The notes beneath the pieces are model-generated. The model did no database searches. It was not told the origin of the DNA and saw only the letters and a list, made by a program, of their open reading frames with translations. The position numbers and the translations under genes were made by a program. 64,000 nucleotides of DNA from Bacillus timonensis (GTDB lineage Bacteria > Bacillota > Bacilli > Bacillales > Bacillaceae_L), in contig JAIVAN010000009.1 in assembly GCA_020171895.1 (NCBI GenBank), positions 231,731-295,730 on the forward strand, read 5' to 3'. Positions 25,599-36,083 of this stretch are shown here, piece by piece. Every line of letters starts with the position of its first letter. Within the stretch, counting starts at the first letter, position 1.

Positions 25599-25615
25599 TG
25601 TAACATAATTGTATC
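25599..25615 (+). promoter_or_regulatory. Possible WalR binding site
   Basis: TGTAAC-N5-TGTATC matches the WalR direct repeat (TGTWAH-N5-TGTWAH) at 11 of 12 positions. It lies about 158 bp upstream of the peptidase start. Its orientation is opposite to the gene, which lowers confidence. Confidence 0.35.
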
Positions 25616-25751
25616 ATTAATGACATTTTTTTACTTTTTTAAGTAGTATAGTCTCAATTTAATAGATTAGGGAACTCTTATTTTGTCAAAATTATCATTA
25701 CTTCTCCCTATTTATTATCGCTTTAAGCTACTAAATCCCTATATGAAACAT

Positions 25752-25791
25752 AAAAAAAGCATGGTTGATATAAATACCAACCATGCTTTTG
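25752..25791 (-). terminator. Terminator of the tRNA operon
   Basis: On the minus strand AAAAGCATGGTTG and CAACCATGCTTTT form a 13-bp stem with a T run, directly after tRNA-Phe. Confidence 0.85.
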
Positions 25792-25801
25792 TCATTTCAA
25801 G

Positions 25802-25874
25802 TGGCTCGGGACGGAATCGAACCGCCGACACATGGATTTTCAGTCCATTGCTCTACCGACTGAGCTACCGAGCC
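25802..25874 (-). tRNA. tRNA-Phe (GAA)
   Basis: The cloverleaf folds fully: acceptor GGCTCGG/CCGAGCC, D arm AGCTCAGTCGGTAGAGC, anticodon loop CTGAAAA with GAA, and T arm GGTTCGATTCC. It is the last of four minus-strand tRNA genes; the terminal CCA is not encoded. Confidence 0.95.
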
Positions 25875-25881
25875 AAAATGG

Positions 25882-25954
25882 CGGTCCCGACCGGGATCGA
25901 ACCGGCGATCTCCTGCGTGACAGGCAGGCATGTTAACCGCTACACCACGGGACC
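25882..25954 (-). tRNA. tRNA-Asp (GTC)
   Basis: Acceptor GGTCCCG/CGGGACC, anticodon loop CTGTCAC with GTC, T loop GGTTCGATCCC. Third in the Lys–Glu–Asp–Phe cluster. Confidence 0.95.
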
Positions 25955-25976
25955 TCAAAATGTTATTAAAATAAAA

Positions 25977-26048
25977 TGACCCGTACGGGATTCGAACCCG
26001 TGTTACCGCCGTGAAAGGGCGGTGTCTTAACCGCTTGACCAACGGGCC
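25977..26048 (-). tRNA. tRNA-Glu (TTC)
   Basis: Acceptor GGCCCGT/ACGGGTC (one G-U pair), anticodon loop CTTTCAC with TTC, T loop GGTTCGAATCC. Length 72. Confidence 0.95.
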
Positions 26049-26061
26049 ACTATAAAAGTGG

Positions 26062-26134
26062 TGAGCCATGAAGGACTCGAACCTTCGACCCTCTGATTAA
26101 AAGTCAGATGCTCTACCGACTGAGCTAATGGCTC
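26062..26134 (-). tRNA. tRNA-Lys (TTT)
   Basis: Acceptor GAGCCAT/ATGGCTC, D arm AGCTCAGTCGGTAGAGC, anticodon loop CTTTTAA with TTT, T loop GGTTCGAGTCC. First gene of the tRNA cluster. Confidence 0.95.
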
Positions 26135-26268
26135 TTCATAGAATGAGTGACTGAAACGAACTTATTTCAGCGACGCTATTTATAATAGCATAGTTATAAA
26201 GTAAAGTGCAATACTTTTTTAAAAAGATTGTCAAATAAAAAACTCACGTTATTTATTCTAACAGTTAA

Positions 26269-26304
26269 AGCCCTGAAATACAAACTAATTTGTACTTCAG
26301 GGCA
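26269..26304 (-). terminator. Terminator after purA
   Basis: On the minus strand GCCCTGAAGTACAA and TTGTATTTCAGGGC pair (one mismatch) and are followed by TTT. It separates purA from the tRNA cluster. Confidence 0.75.
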
Positions 26305-26342
26305 ATGATCAAACAATTAAATGAATAGTCACTGGAGACTTT

Positions 26343-27629
26343 TTACGAGTAAACACTACGAACGATATTTGTCTGCTTTCTATCTGGTCCTACCGAAAAT
26401 ACAGATAGTGGTATCCCTGTTAATTGAGAGATTCGTTCTAAATAATGACGAGCATTGGCAGGAAGTTCATCGAGACTTCTAACACCTGTAATATCTTCAG
26501 TCCAACCTGGAAGTTCTTCATACACCGGTTCACATTGAGATAACACTTTTAAGCTTGCAGGAAATTCATCAATAATTTCTCCGTTGTATCGATAAGCTAC
26601 ACAAATCTTTAATGACTCAATTCCTGTTAATACATCGATTGAATTTAAAGATAGGTCGGTAATTCCACTTACCCTTCTTGCATGTCTTACTACAACGCTA
26701 TCAAACCATCCTACACGACGTGGGCGTCCTGTTGTTGTTCCGTATTCTCTTCCTACTTCGCGAATATGATTTCCAATTTCATTATCTAGTTCTGTAGGAA
26801 ACGGACCGTCCCCAACACGAGTTGTGTATGCTTTGGATACTCCTACAACATGTTTAATTTTCGTCGGTCCAACACCTGAACCAATCGTAACGCCACCTGC
26901 AACTGGATTTGATGATGTTACAAAAGGGTATGTTCCTTGGTCAATGTCAAGCATTACACCTTGAGCACCTTCAAACAATACTCGTCTTCCCTCATCAAGA
27001 GCATCATTTAAAACGACAGAAGTATCACATACGTATTGCGCGATTTGTTGACCATAGTTGTAGTACTCATCTAAAATGTCCTCTATTTTAAAGCCTTCAA
27101 CTTCATACATTTTTTCTAATAAACGATTTTTATCCTCTAGCGCTCTTGTTAACTTCTCTTCAAAGATTTCACGATCTAAAAGATCAGCAATTCGAATGCC
27201 AACACGTGCAGCTTTATCCATATATGCAGGACCAATGCCTTTTTTAGTTGTTCCGATCTTATTTGCACCTTTACGCTCTTCCTCAACTTCATCTAATTTT
27301 AAGTGGTATGGAAGAATTACATGTGCTCGGTTACTAATACGTAAATTTGCCGTACTTACATTGCGGTCATGTAAATATTTTAACTCCGTCACTAGTGCTT
27401 TAGGATCAACCACCATACCATTTCCAATTACACAAATTTTATCTGCGTAAAATATTCCTGACGGAATTAAATGCAGTTTATATGTTTCACCATTAAATAC
27501 AATTGTATGTCCAGCGTTATTTCCACCTTGATATCTCGCTATTACTTCAGCATTTTCTGATAAAAAGTCCGTAATCTTTCCTTTACCTTCGTCTCCCCAT
27601 TGTGTACCTACAACAACTACTGATGCCAT
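26343..27629 (-). CDS. purA: Adenylosuccinate synthetase
   Basis: PurA joins IMP and aspartate using GTP, the first committed step from IMP to AMP. The P-loop-like GDEGKGK, the catalytic His in NNAGHT, and the [11 protein letters not shown] block are present; the C-terminal GTP-binding part has [13 protein letters not shown] at 27641 is in frame, but ATG 27629 gives the standard [18 protein letters not shown] start and 428 residues. A PurR-type double operator lies upstream. It follows the replicative helicase gene, as in B. subtilis. Confidence 0.97.
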   Translation of the reverse strand: MASVVVVGTQWGDEGKGKITDFLSENAEVIARYQGGNNAGHTIVFNGETYKLHLIPSGIFYADKICVIGNGMVVDPKALVTELKYLHDRNVSTANLRISNRAHVILPYHLKLDEVEEERKGANKIGTTKKGIGPAYMDKAARVGIRIADLLDREIFEEKLTRALEDKNRLLEKMYEVEGFKIEDILDEYYNYGQQIAQYVCDTSVVLNDALDEGRRVLFEGAQGVMLDIDQGTYPFVTSSNPVAGGVTIGSGVGPTKIKHVVGVSKAYTTRVGDGPFPTELDNEIGNHIREVGREYGTTTGRPRRVGWFDSVVVRHARRVSGITDLSLNSIDVLTGIESLKICVAYRYNGEIIDEFPASLKVLSQCEPVYEELPGWTEDITGVRSLDELPANARHYLERISQLTGIPLSVFSVGPDRKQTNIVRSVYS

Positions 27630-27726
27630 ATTTCCACGCACCTTTCAAGTTTACTTATCATAATTTTTCGATCATATTTGTTTCAAACATAGCTAGTTTA
27701 TCAACAGTACTAGTTAAAGTCAATAA

Positions 27727-27770
27727 AAACACGAACAATAATAGGTTGGTTGTTTTTTTTGTTCGTAAAT
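27727..27770. promoter_or_regulatory. PurR operator (PurBox pair) upstream of purA
   Basis: Two inverted CGAAC cores (27732–27736 and, on the opposite strand, 27761–27765) lie 24 nt apart, each within an AT-rich 13-mer resembling AWWWCCGAACWWT. The orientation and spacing match known PurR control sites, which act in response to PRPP. Confidence 0.6.
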
Positions 27771-27904
27771 AAACAGATATGTATGCGTTTTTATTTTACC
27801 CAAATTTATATAGAAAACTCATCTCTTCTTAAAGACTTTATGTGAAGACAGAGGCCTAGTAGATGCTTTTATACTCTATACCAATATTTAAGATGATGTA
27901 AAAA

Positions 27905-27935
27905 AAAAGAACCTCAATTAGAGATTCTTTTCTAC
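27905..27935 (-). terminator. Terminator after the replicative helicase gene
   Basis: On the minus strand GAATCTC and GAGGTTC pair around TAATT, followed by eight or more Ts; it overlaps the end of the coding sequence. Confidence 0.65.
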
Positions 27936-29296
27936 GCACCAGGCGGCATACCGGTATCATCAAAACGCCGCTCTAAGTTAACGAACTTGTTATATTCTTT
28001 TACGAAAGCAAGACTTACAGTACCTACTGGACCGTTACGTTGCTTTGCAATAATGATTTCAATAATATTTTTGTTCTCTGATTCTTTATCATAGTAATCA
28101 TCACGATATAAGAAAGCTACAATATCAGCATCCTGCTCAATACTTCCTGATTCACGGATATCAGACATCATTGGACGCTTATCTTGTCTTTGTTCAACAC
28201 CACGAGAAAGCTGAGAAAGTGCAATAACAGGAACTTTTAATTCACGAGCTAAAGCTTTTAAAGAACGAGAGATTTCAGATACTTCCTGTTGTCTGTTTTC
28301 TCCGCTACGACCACTACCTTGAATAAGTTGAAGATAGTCAATCAGAATCATACCTAAACCTTGTTCTTGCTTTAATCGGCGACATTTTGAACGTATTTCA
28401 CTAATTTTAATTCCTGGTGTGTCATCGATAAAAATGCCTGAGTTTGATAAACTCCCCATTGCCATCGTAAGCTTGCCCCAGTCTTCAGGAGTAAGTGAAC
28501 CTGTTCTTAAATTTTGGGCATTGATATTACCTTCCGCACAGAGCATCCTCATGACAAGCTGCTCTGCCCCCATCTCCAAACTAAAAATCGCAACATTTTC
28601 TTCCGTTTTCGTTGCTACATTTTGAGCAATGTTTAAAGCAAAGGCTGTTTTACCAACTGAAGGACGAGCTGCAACAATAATTAAGTCGTTTCGTTGGAAA
28701 CCAGCTGTCATTCGATCTAACTCGGCGAAACCGGTAGGTATACCTGTTATATCACCTTTTCGATTTGTTAAGGTCTCAATGTTATCGTACGTTTGTACAA
28801 GTACATCTTTTATATTTTGAAAAGCACCCGAATTTTTCTTTTGGGCAACTTCCATAATTGTTTTTTCTGCTTCATTCAGTAAAGCATCGACTTCATCTTC
28901 TCTTGAAAAACCATCTTGAGCAATTGTCGTAGCAGTTCTAATAAGACGACGAAGTATAGACTTTTCTTCTACTATTCTTGCGTAATATTCGATATTCGTT
29001 GCTGTTGGAACAGAATTCGCAATGTCACTTAAGTAGGAAACACCGCCAACTTCTTCAAGCAACTTCGTGTCAGCTAACTCAGTTGTCAATGTAACTAAGT
29101 CAACTGGCTCCCCTTTATCTGATAAATTCAATATCGCATTAAAGATTTTTTGGTGTGATGCACGATAAAAATCCTCAGGAATTACTACTTCCGAAGCCAT
29201 TGTCAATGAAGATGGATCTAATAAAATAGCCCCTATAACCGCTTGTTCTGCCTCTATATTATGCGGAGGAATACGATCAGTCATTAATTCACTCAA
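27932..29296 (-). CDS. dnaB: Replicative DNA helicase (DnaB; DnaC in B. subtilis)
   Basis: The hexameric 5'-3' helicase of the replication fork. The N-terminal domain starts IPPHNIEAEQAVIGAIL. The RecA-like C-terminal domain has Walker A ARPSVGKTAF, Walker B MILIDYLQLI and the SQLSRGVE and DIRESGSIEQDAD motifs. The length of 454 matches the family, and there is no intein. Upstream is 500 bp of non-coding DNA with an inverted GC-rich repeat, then rplI. Confidence 0.97.
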   Translation of the reverse strand: MSELMTDRIPPHNIEAEQAVIGAILLDPSSLTMASEVVIPEDFYRASHQKIFNAILNLSDKGEPVDLVTLTTELADTKLLEEVGGVSYLSDIANSVPTATNIEYYARIVEEKSILRRLIRTATTIAQDGFSREDEVDALLNEAEKTIMEVAQKKNSGAFQNIKDVLVQTYDNIETLTNRKGDITGIPTGFAELDRMTAGFQRNDLIIVAARPSVGKTAFALNIAQNVATKTEENVAIFSLEMGAEQLVMRMLCAEGNINAQNLRTGSLTPEDWGKLTMAMGSLSNSGIFIDDTPGIKISEIRSKCRRLKQEQGLGMILIDYLQLIQGSGRSGENRQQEVSEISRSLKALARELKVPVIALSQLSRGVEQRQDKRPMMSDIRESGSIEQDADIVAFLYRDDYYDKESENKNIIEIIIAKQRNGPVGTVSLAFVKEYNKFVNLERRFDDTGMPPGA

Positions 29297-29567
29297 CTAT
29301 TCTCCACTCCTTTTTATTTCAGTCATCTATATCTATTATAAATTCTATTAAACTATTTTGTTACTATTTTTTAGTATTTCTATCTGTAAAAGGTTGGTAT
29401 TGACATTTATATAGATTCATTAATTAGTTTGAGAAATCAGAGCGCACCAGTGAAGTTCAGTCAACGCTATTTAGAAAGGTAGATTTCCATACAAATAAGA
29501 ATTAGCACAATGCTTCCTGAAAATGAGTATTTTTTCATATACAATGTTGGATTAAAGTACATTTTAC

Positions 29568-29696
29568 GTGTTAACCGAAGTGGAAGGACCGAGACTCCTA
29601 CGGGAGATGCGCTGGACTGGAGACCCCACAGGCGTAGCCGAGGAGGCTCCAGTAGCGCCCCGTGGAAAGCGAGGTTCCTGCAACGAAGGTTAACAC
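29568..29696 (-). repeat. GC-rich palindromic repeat, copy 3 (inverted)
   Basis: The same element as at 23381, reading on the minus strand, with terminal GTGTTAACC and GGTTAACAC and the CGAGGAGGCTCC core. Its opposite orientation shows the repeat is mobile or was inverted. Confidence 0.85.
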
Positions 29697-29737
29697 CCTC
29701 TATATAGAGTCGTATTTTCAGATTAGCCCATATAAAA

Positions 29738-29777
29738 GAAAAAATGTGATCCGTGTTAAACACCAAATCACATTTAT
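29738..29777 (-). terminator. Terminator after rplI
   Basis: On the minus strand AAATGTGAT and ATCACATTT, with inner GGTGT/ACAC(G), form the stem, followed by TTTTTTC. Confidence 0.75.
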
Positions 29778-29813
29778 TCATTCTATACTATTCACTAAAA
29801 CTTTCAATGGTAA

Positions 29814-30260
29814 TTACTGTTCAGTTACATGAACCTTTACCACTGCGACTACATCTTGGTGTAATTTTACCGATACATTTGTAAATCCAAGACTTCTAAT
29901 ACCATCTGGTAAATCAAACTTGCGTTTATCTAAACTAATATTATGCTTCTTCTTAAGCTCATCTACTACTTGTTTACTCGTAACAGAACCAAATAATCTT
30001 CCACCATCACCTGATTTTGCCTTAATTTCCACAGTTAGTTTCTCAATTTGCTCTTTTAATTGCTTAGCTTGCTCTAGCTCTTGTTGAGCTTCCTTTTTTT
30101 CTTTCTGCTTTTTTGCTTCTAAAGTATTAATATTCCCAGCATTTGCTTCAATGGCTAAGCCTTGTTTAAAAAGAAAATTGTGAGCATATCCATCTGAAAC
30201 GTTCTTTACTTCACCTTTTTTCCCTTTTCCTTTAACATCTTTTAAGAAAATGACCTTCAT
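29814..30260 (-). CDS. rplI: 50S ribosomal protein L9
   Basis: 148 residues. The N-terminal 23S rRNA-binding domain has [18 protein letters not shown] and [11 protein letters not shown] long lysine/glutamate-rich helix (about 45–75) leads to a C-terminal domain with [15 protein letters not shown]9 stabilises the L1 stalk base and limits frameshifting. Its start overlaps the gdpP stop by 4 nt, so it belongs to the yybS–gdpP–rplI operon. Confidence 0.97.
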   Translation of the reverse strand: MKVIFLKDVKGKGKKGEVKNVSDGYAHNFLFKQGLAIEANAGNINTLEAKKQKEKKEAQQELEQAKQLKEQIEKLTVEIKAKSGDGGRLFGSVTSKQVVDELKKKHNISLDKRKFDLPDGIRSLGFTNVSVKLHQDVVAVVKVHVTEQ

Positions 30261-32230
30261 CCTTTTTTGCCTCCTTCTAGATATTCATCAATGACCTTTT
30301 TCAACTTTTCATTAGCAGATTCAATTGTTGTATTTGGTAATTGTGTAGCAGCATTTGTTAAATGCCCTCCACCATCTAAACTTTCCATTATAACTTGAAC
30401 ATTTACTTCTCCTAACGACCTTGCACTAATACCGATTTGGGAATCAGTTCTTTTTGAAATGACAAATGAAGCAACTACTCCACTCATCGTCAATAAAGTA
30501 TCGGCTGCTTGAGCAAGTATGACTTGTTCGTAATTTTCATCTGGATTTCCAGACGCAATTGCAATTCCGTCCTTGTAAATCTTTGCATTTTCAATTAGCT
30601 TTGCACGTTTGTTAAATTGTTCAATATTCTCTTTTAAAAACTTTTGGACTAATACAGTGTCTGCACCTTGCGCACGGAGATACGATGCTGCATCAAACGT
30701 TCTTGCTCCTGTTCGAAGAGTAAAGCTTTTTGTATCAACTATTATTCCCGCTAGTAATGCAGTAGCCTCGAGCATATCTAATTTCAATTTCTTTGGTTGA
30801 TATTCAAGTAACTCTGTTACTAATTCGGCAGTAGAGGAAGCATAAGGTTCCATGTATACAAGTAATGGTGACTTAATAAATTCTTCTCCACGACGATGAT
30901 GATCTATAACTACTACATGTTCTAATTTATTTAATAGTCTCTCTTCAATAACAAGTGATGGCTTATGTGTGTCAACTACCACTAATAGAGTTTCATCTGT
31001 TGAAATCTCGAGTGCTTGTTCAGGTGTAATAAAATGTGACCACAAATCAGGGTAATTCTTTACTTCCTCTAACAGCCTATTTACACTTGTATCGATCTCA
31101 TTTGAATTAAGTACGATGTAAGCATCTTTTTTATTTAACTGAGCTACTTTTAATATCCCAATAGATGCCCCTATAGCGTCCATATCTGGATACTTATGGC
31201 CCATTATGATGACCTTGTCACTCTCTAATATTAATTCCTTAAGTGCATGAGAAATGACCCTAGCTCTAACGCGTGTTCTCTTTTCAATTGGATTCGTTTT
31301 TCCGCCATAAAACTTCACTTTTCCATTTGTTTGTTTAATTGCTACCTGGTCTCCACCTCGGCCAAGCGCTAAATCCAGGCTAGATTGGGCTAGAGCTCCT
31401 AGTTCAGGCAAGGTAAGGACACCTGTACCTATTCCAATGCTAAGTGTAAGGGGAATTCCATCCTTCGATGTTTTATCTCTAACTTCATCCAGTAATAAAA
31501 ATTTCCCTTTTTCTAAATCAGCTAAAATGCTTTCGTTCATAACAGCTACGAAGCGTTCTGCTGATGTCCGTTTTATGAATACACCCGTTTCATTTGCCCA
31601 TTGATTAATGATGGAAGTTACATGACTATTAATGGTACTTTTTCGCTGATCGTCCATTCCTTGAGTTACTTCATCATAATTATCTAAAAATATAACACCC
31701 AATACCGTTCTTTCTGACTCATATAATTTTTCAATTTGTGCTTGTTCGGTAATATCGAAAAAGTATAACAAACGTTCTTCCCTTTTAATAATCACCTTAA
31801 ATTTCTGGTCATATAAAGAGATCGTCTCAGTGTCCACTTCTTGCTTAATTAGTGGTATCAACGCTTCACTCACATCATATAAAGATCGTCCAACTAACGT
31901 ATCTTCATCAAAACATGTGGCTATAAAAGGATTAGCCCATTCAATATAATAGTCATCGTTATAAAGCATGATGCCAATAGGCATTTCCATTAACGCTTCT
32001 TCTCCTACCTTTTTAATTCGGTAAGATAGAGTTGAAATATATTTTTCCATTTCTTCATTTAAAATAAAATCGGCTTTATAGAGATAAAAAGAAACAAGTC
32101 CAAGGAGCAGAAATCCAGCTAAACCAATAATCCATTGGTAATAAGCTAAGATCCCTAAAAAAACACCTGTCAAAACCAGTAGACCATAGATGGGATAACG
32201 AAATAGCTTCTTTTTATAAAAATCAGGCAT
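30257..32230 (-). CDS. gdpP: Cyclic-di-AMP phosphodiesterase GdpP
   Basis: Degrades c-di-AMP to pApA and so affects potassium balance and cell-wall stress. Order: two transmembrane helices (about 13–50), a PAS domain, a degenerate GGDEF domain (GGDQVAIK), and the DHH/DHHA1 catalytic part with [20 protein letters not shown] and GGGHLTNAA. The length of 657 is typical of YybT. It is coupled to rplI downstream. Confidence 0.96.
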   Translation of the reverse strand: MPDFYKKKLFRYPIYGLLVLTGVFLGILAYYQWIIGLAGFLLLGLVSFYLYKADFILNEEMEKYISTLSYRIKKVGEEALMEMPIGIMLYNDDYYIEWANPFIATCFDEDTLVGRSLYDVSEALIPLIKQEVDTETISLYDQKFKVIIKREERLLYFFDITEQAQIEKLYESERTVLGVIFLDNYDEVTQGMDDQRKSTINSHVTSIINQWANETGVFIKRTSAERFVAVMNESILADLEKGKFLLLDEVRDKTSKDGIPLTLSIGIGTGVLTLPELGALAQSSLDLALGRGGDQVAIKQTNGKVKFYGGKTNPIEKRTRVRARVISHALKELILESDKVIIMGHKYPDMDAIGASIGILKVAQLNKKDAYIVLNSNEIDTSVNRLLEEVKNYPDLWSHFITPEQALEISTDETLLVVVDTHKPSLVIEERLLNKLEHVVVIDHHRRGEEFIKSPLLVYMEPYASSTAELVTELLEYQPKKLKLDMLEATALLAGIIVDTKSFTLRTGARTFDAASYLRAQGADTVLVQKFLKENIEQFNKRAKLIENAKIYKDGIAIASGNPDENYEQVILAQAADTLLTMSGVVASFVISKRTDSQIGISARSLGEVNVQVIMESLDGGGHLTNAATQLPNTTIESANEKLKKVIDEYLEGGKKG

Positions 32231-32262
32231 GTTTTTCAGCTCCTAAAAACAAATAAATAGCA

Positions 32263-33195
32263 TTATTTTTTTGATTTAATACGATCACGTAATTGAAACC
32301 CTAAATCAATTATACCTAAGAATCGAATGATATACATTAGAAACGGGGTTAGAATTGTAATTATAATTGGCACACCTTTGGATATCCCTTTTTTATCACA
32401 AAAGAAATAAATAAAGGATAATCCTTGCACAATCATTAAAAATTGTAAGATATAGAACAAGTTTAATACTGCAATGTATATAAATGAACCTTCTTCTAGA
32501 TTTATTAACGTTAATATCATGACAAGAAGATAATACCAGAGAAGGCTTCTAGGAAGTTGTATATCTTTAAATGCTTTCCAAGAAGATACATCAATTTTTA
32601 AGCGCCTTAATACCGGAGTTGCAATCAATTGTGTAATCAATGAGAAAAACAATGCCGTCATAATAAAAAAGCTAGGTAAAAGATATGTAAAAACTGATAA
32701 TGCCTCATCTATTTGTTCTAACATTTTTGGGTCTGCTTCTTGACCCATGCGTGCTAGTGTATCATTGAATAATTGAACTGACTCTTCTGACGCTTGGATA
32801 AAATAGTCAGTAAAGTTAATTTGAAAAATAAGTTGAGCTGTTATGTAGAGTATCATAATACTAGCTAAATAAGCTAAACTTCCACCAATAAATATGACAA
32901 ATCTACTCATTCTTTTTCTTATTAAAGTTCCTAAAACGAGACCATTAACTACAAATAATAATACGTAGACTAATCCAAATACACTTCCAATTAGGATTGA
33001 TAAAGGAAGAGCCCCAATAAAAAAGAGGATTGCCTTTTTATGATCGTATCTAACTGCATATACTATTGCAGGAATCGGAAGTAAAAACATAATAAATGAC
33101 ATAAAAGGAATATATAAACTAAGGATTAAAAGCACACCATAGACTGCTAATAAAAGTGCACCTTCTGTTAAACTTCTTGTTCGTTTCACTTTCAC
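32263..33195 (-). CDS. yybS: YybS family membrane protein (DUF2232)
   Basis: 310 residues with about eight transmembrane helices; the N-terminal half resembles energy-coupling transporter S components. It starts the yybS–gdpP–rplI operon, 32 bp before gdpP. Its substrate is unknown. Confidence 0.88.
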   Translation of the reverse strand: MKVKRTRSLTEGALLLAVYGVLLILSLYIPFMSFIMFLLPIPAIVYAVRYDHKKAILFFIGALPLSILIGSVFGLVYVLLFVVNGLVLGTLIRKRMSRFVIFIGGSLAYLASIMILYITAQLIFQINFTDYFIQASEESVQLFNDTLARMGQEADPKMLEQIDEALSVFTYLLPSFFIMTALFFSLITQLIATPVLRRLKIDVSSWKAFKDIQLPRSLLWYYLLVMILTLINLEEGSFIYIAVLNLFYILQFLMIVQGLSFIYFFCDKKGISKGVPIIITILTPFLMYIIRFLGIIDLGFQLRDRIKSKK

Positions 33196-33322
33196 ACCTC
33201 ACATAACAAATTATCTTCATTTTATCTACTCAGCGTCAGGGAATCAACTATTTCACTATTTTTATAAAATATTGTTCAATATTAAAAGAATACGCATAAG
33301 TAGGATGAGGTTTATAAAATAG

Positions 33323-33356
33323 AAAAAGCAGTAAGGTATCACCCTTACTGCTTTTA
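33323..33356 (-). terminator. Terminator after rpsR
   Basis: AAAAGCAGTAAGG and CCTTACTGCTTTT form a 13-bp perfect stem on the minus strand with flanking A/T runs. Confidence 0.9.
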
Positions 33357-33364
33357 TATAACTA

Positions 33365-33637
<273 letters not shown>

Positions 33638-33654
33638 TTAGAACGTATCATTTA

Positions 33655-34185
33655 TTAGAATGGTAAGTCATCATCTGAGATGTCGATTGGTTGTCCATCA
33701 TTTGCAAATGGATCCTCATCGAATCGCGTTGATCCTTGGTTGTTTCGTTGGTTTTGATTCTGGTTTGGTTGCCCATAAGAACCAGAGCCCTGATTTCCAC
33801 CGCCAAAGTTGTTTCCACCACCATAGCTGCTTCCACCACCACGTTGTTGTTGTTCATTGCTACCGCCTCTTGGCTCTAGGAATTGAACACTTTCAGCAAC
33901 AACCTCAGTAACATATACGCGTTTTCCATCTTGACCTTCATAGCTTCGAGTCTGAAGACGACCGTCAACTCCTGCTAAGCTACCTTTTTTCAAGTAGTTG
34001 GCTACATTTTCAGCTGGTCTTCGCCAAATGACACAGTTAATAAAATCTGCTTCACGCTCACCTTGCTGATTCGTATATGTTCTGTTAACAGCTAACGTAA
34101 ATGTTGCTACAGCTACTCCACTAGGAGTATATCGTAACTCCGGATCTTTCGTAAGTCTGCCAACTAGTACAACGCGATTCATCAT
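33655..34185 (-). CDS. ssbA: Single-stranded DNA-binding protein SsbA
   Basis: OB-fold domain (about 1–105) with [15 protein letters not shown] and [10 protein letters not shown], a glycine/asparagine/glutamine-rich linker (about 112–160), and the acidic tip DISDDDLPF that docks replication and repair proteins. The start MMNRVV with a ribosome site AGGGGAG 9 nt before matches MLNRVV of B. subtilis. It lies between rpsF and rpsR. Confidence 0.97.
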   Translation of the reverse strand: MMNRVVLVGRLTKDPELRYTPSGVAVATFTLAVNRTYTNQQGEREADFINCVIWRRPAENVANYLKKGSLAGVDGRLQTRSYEGQDGKRVYVTEVVAESVQFLEPRGGSNEQQQRGGGSSYGGGNNFGGGNQGSGSYGQPNQNQNQRNNQGSTRFDEDPFANDGQPIDISDDDLPF

Positions 34186-34246
34186 CAGAAGCCACTCCCC
34201 TTAACGCAATGCAAAGTCATTTGCATTTATTTATTTAAACATACTT

Positions 34247-34534
34247 TTAGTCTTCTAGTTTAACAACCATATGACGGATAATGTCTTCGCTGATCTTTGC
34301 TAAACGATCGAATTCGTTTACAGCTTCAGCACCTGACATAACGTTTACAAGCATGTAGTAACCATCGCGGAAATCATTGATTTCATAAGCTAAACGACGT
34401 TTACCCCACTCTTTTACGTTTGTAATCTCCGCACCATTGTCAGTTAAAACGCCATTAAAACGCTCAACTAAAGCTTTTTTCGCTTCATCATCAATGTTTG
34501 GACGGATGATATACATAACTTCGTATTTTCTCAT
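34247..34534 (-). CDS. rpsF: 30S ribosomal protein S6
   Basis: 95 residues starting [13 protein letters not shown], with [11 protein letters not shown] and [14 protein letters not shown]. An in-frame GTG at 34543 overlaps the spacer, but ATG 34534 lies 8 nt after AGGAGG and gives the family length. First gene of the rpsF–ssbA–rpsR operon. Confidence 0.97.
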   Translation of the reverse strand: MRKYEVMYIIRPNIDDEAKKALVERFNGVLTDNGAEITNVKEWGKRRLAYEINDFRDGYYMLVNVMSGAEAVNEFDRLAKISEDIIRHMVVKLED

Positions 34535-34604
34535 CACGTTCACCTCCTTTTGGACTAACGGCCCTTATATAAGGGCAAGGAGCAATTTATACAATTACTC
34601 ACAG
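34535..34604 (-). promoter_or_regulatory. rpsF leader, possible S6:S18-binding RNA
   Basis: The 70-nt leader contains the hairpin GCCCTTATATAAGGGC followed by CGTTAGTCC just before the ribosome site. Bacterial rpsF leaders often contain an S6:S18-binding motif with a conserved CCG that gives autoregulation; CCG is present here beside the stem. Assignment rests on position and this partial match. Confidence 0.45.
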
Positions 34605-34610
34605 AAAAAA

Positions 34611-34639
34611 ATTATATCATAACGTTGTAGCTTGTGCAA
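34611..34639 (-). promoter_or_regulatory. Promoter of the rpsF–ssbA–rpsR operon
   Basis: TTGCAC (34634–34639) and TATAAT (34611–34616) on the minus strand with a 17-nt spacer; start near 34604. Confidence 0.7.
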
Positions 34640-34704
34640 GGACCGTCAGAAAATATCCATATTATAGTTATCTTCAAGGATAGAAACTTTAATGAAAATC
34701 ACAT

Positions 34705-34761
34705 TGTATAAGAAACAAAAAAGGACTAGCATGCAAGCTAATCCTTTTTGTTTCTTATACA
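34705..34761 (-). terminator. Very long-stemmed terminator after ychF
   Basis: TGTATAAGAAACAAAAA...GGACTAGC pairs with AGCTAATCC...TTTTTGTTTCTTATACA, more than 20 bp with one or two mismatches. The ychF stop codon is inside it. Confidence 0.8.
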
Positions 34762-35855
34762 TTAAAACGGAAGTGAATAACATCTCCATCTTGAACAATA
34801 TATTCTTTACCTTCAAGTCTCACTTTTCCAGCTTCTTTAGCAGCCGTCATAGAACCTGCATTCATCAGGTCATCATAAGCAACGATTTCTGCACGGATAA
34901 AGCCTCTTTCGAAGTCTGAATGGATGATGCCCGCACATTGTGGAGCTTTCATACCTTTTCTAAATGTCCAAGCTCTTACCTCTTGTACCCCTGCTGTAAA
35001 ATATGTTGCTAAACCTAGTAGGCTATAAGCAGTTCGAATAAGTTGGTCTAATCCAGATTCTTCAATTCCTAACTCTTCTAAGAACATTGCCTTTTCATCA
35101 CCATCAAGCTCTACAATTTCTGACTCGATTTTTGCACACACGACAATGACTTCAGAATTGTCTTTCGAAGCAAACTCACGTACTTGTTGAACATATTCAT
35201 TGTTTGATGGATCTGCAACGTCTTCCTCACCAACGTTTGCTACATAAAGCACTGGCTTAATCGTTAATAGATGTAAGCCTTTTACAATTTTCATCTGTTC
35301 ATCCGTGAATTCAACGGTTCTTGCTGGCATTTCATTTTCAAATGCCTCTTTCAATTTCGTTAAAATTTCATGTTCATAAACAGCATCTTTATCTTTTTGT
35401 TTCGCTAATTTACCCACTCGATCAATGCGTTTGTCAACTGATTCTAGGTCCGCTAAAATTAATTCCAAATTAATGGTTTCTATATCAGCTATTGGGTCTA
35501 CTTTCCCAGACACATGTGTAATATTATCATCTGCAAAACAACGGACAACATGGCAGATTGCATCTACTTGTCTGATATGTGATAAAAATTTATTACCTAA
35601 ACCTTCACCTTTACTTGCACCCTTTACAATACCTGCAATATCAGTAAACTCAAATGTAGTCGAAACCGTCTTTTTTGGGTTTACAAGTTTTGTTAATTTA
35701 TTTAAACGATGGTCTGGTACTTCTACAATACCCACGTTAGGATCAATCGTACAAAATGGGTAGTTTGCTGACTCTGCACCAGCCTGTGTAATTGCATTAA
35801 AAAGTGTTGATTTTCCTACATTCGGAAGACCGACGATACCTGCTGTTAATGCCAT
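34755..35855 (-). CDS. ychF: Redox-regulated ATPase YchF (YyaF)
   Basis: An Obg-family P-loop NTPase that prefers ATP and binds ribosomes. G1 GLPNVGKST is near the N-terminus and DIAG (G3) follows. The G4 position is NVGE rather than NKxD, which explains the ATP preference. The C-terminal TGS domain (AWTFRKGMKAPQCAGIIHSDFERGFI) is complete. 366 residues, normal length. Confidence 0.96.
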   Translation of the reverse strand: MALTAGIVGLPNVGKSTLFNAITQAGAESANYPFCTIDPNVGIVEVPDHRLNKLTKLVNPKKTVSTTFEFTDIAGIVKGASKGEGLGNKFLSHIRQVDAICHVVRCFADDNITHVSGKVDPIADIETINLELILADLESVDKRIDRVGKLAKQKDKDAVYEHEILTKLKEAFENEMPARTVEFTDEQMKIVKGLHLLTIKPVLYVANVGEEDVADPSNNEYVQQVREFASKDNSEVIVVCAKIESEIVELDGDEKAMFLEELGIEESGLDQLIRTAYSLLGLATYFTAGVQEVRAWTFRKGMKAPQCAGIIHSDFERGFIRAEIVAYDDLMNAGSMTAAKEAGKVRLEGKEYIVQDGDVIHFRFNV

Positions 35856-36045
35856 AATCCTTCCACTCCTCTTCTTTTCCGTAAACGACTCAGTCTTTCA
35901 CAATTATAGATAGAAGTTTATAAAAAGACAAGTTTATTTACGGTCCTCCTATGTAATCTCGCGTGAATTTTTTATATCGTCCTATAATGTAAGCCCGCTA
36001 TTCATAGCAAACTCTTATTTCCTCTATCTTCTTTAAAGCCAAAGA

Positions 36046-36078
36046 AGAAAAAGGCCTATTAATCAATAGTCCTTTTTC
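36046..36078 (-). terminator. Terminator after the molybdopterin oxidoreductase gene
   Basis: On the minus strand AGGACTATT and AATAGGCCT pair around GATT, followed by TTTTTC. Confidence 0.75.
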
Positions 36079-36083
36079 CCCTT

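Larger units (their letters stand above)
25442..25801. other. Non-coding stretch upstream of the M23 peptidase gene
   Basis: It contains the leader and promoter region of the M23 gene, a WalR-like direct repeat at 25599–25615, and the tRNA-operon terminator at 25752–25791. No gene is visible. Confidence 0.6.
29297..29813. other. Non-coding stretch with one inverted GC-rich repeat
   Basis: It contains the dnaB promoter area, repeat copy 3 (29568–29696) and the rplI terminator. No supported gene. Confidence 0.6.

Noticed and set aside
25683..26069. Frames of about 90–98 codons across the tRNA cluster on both strands
   Set aside because: They read straight through four well-folded tRNA genes and have no ribosome sites or protein similarity.
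27642..27931. Guanine or adenine riboswitch upstream of purA
   Set aside because: No conserved purine-aptamer core was seen; the PurR-type operator explains regulation better.
34692..34919. 75-codon plus-strand frame at the end of ychF
   Set aside because: It is the antisense of the ychF C-terminus and its long terminator stem.
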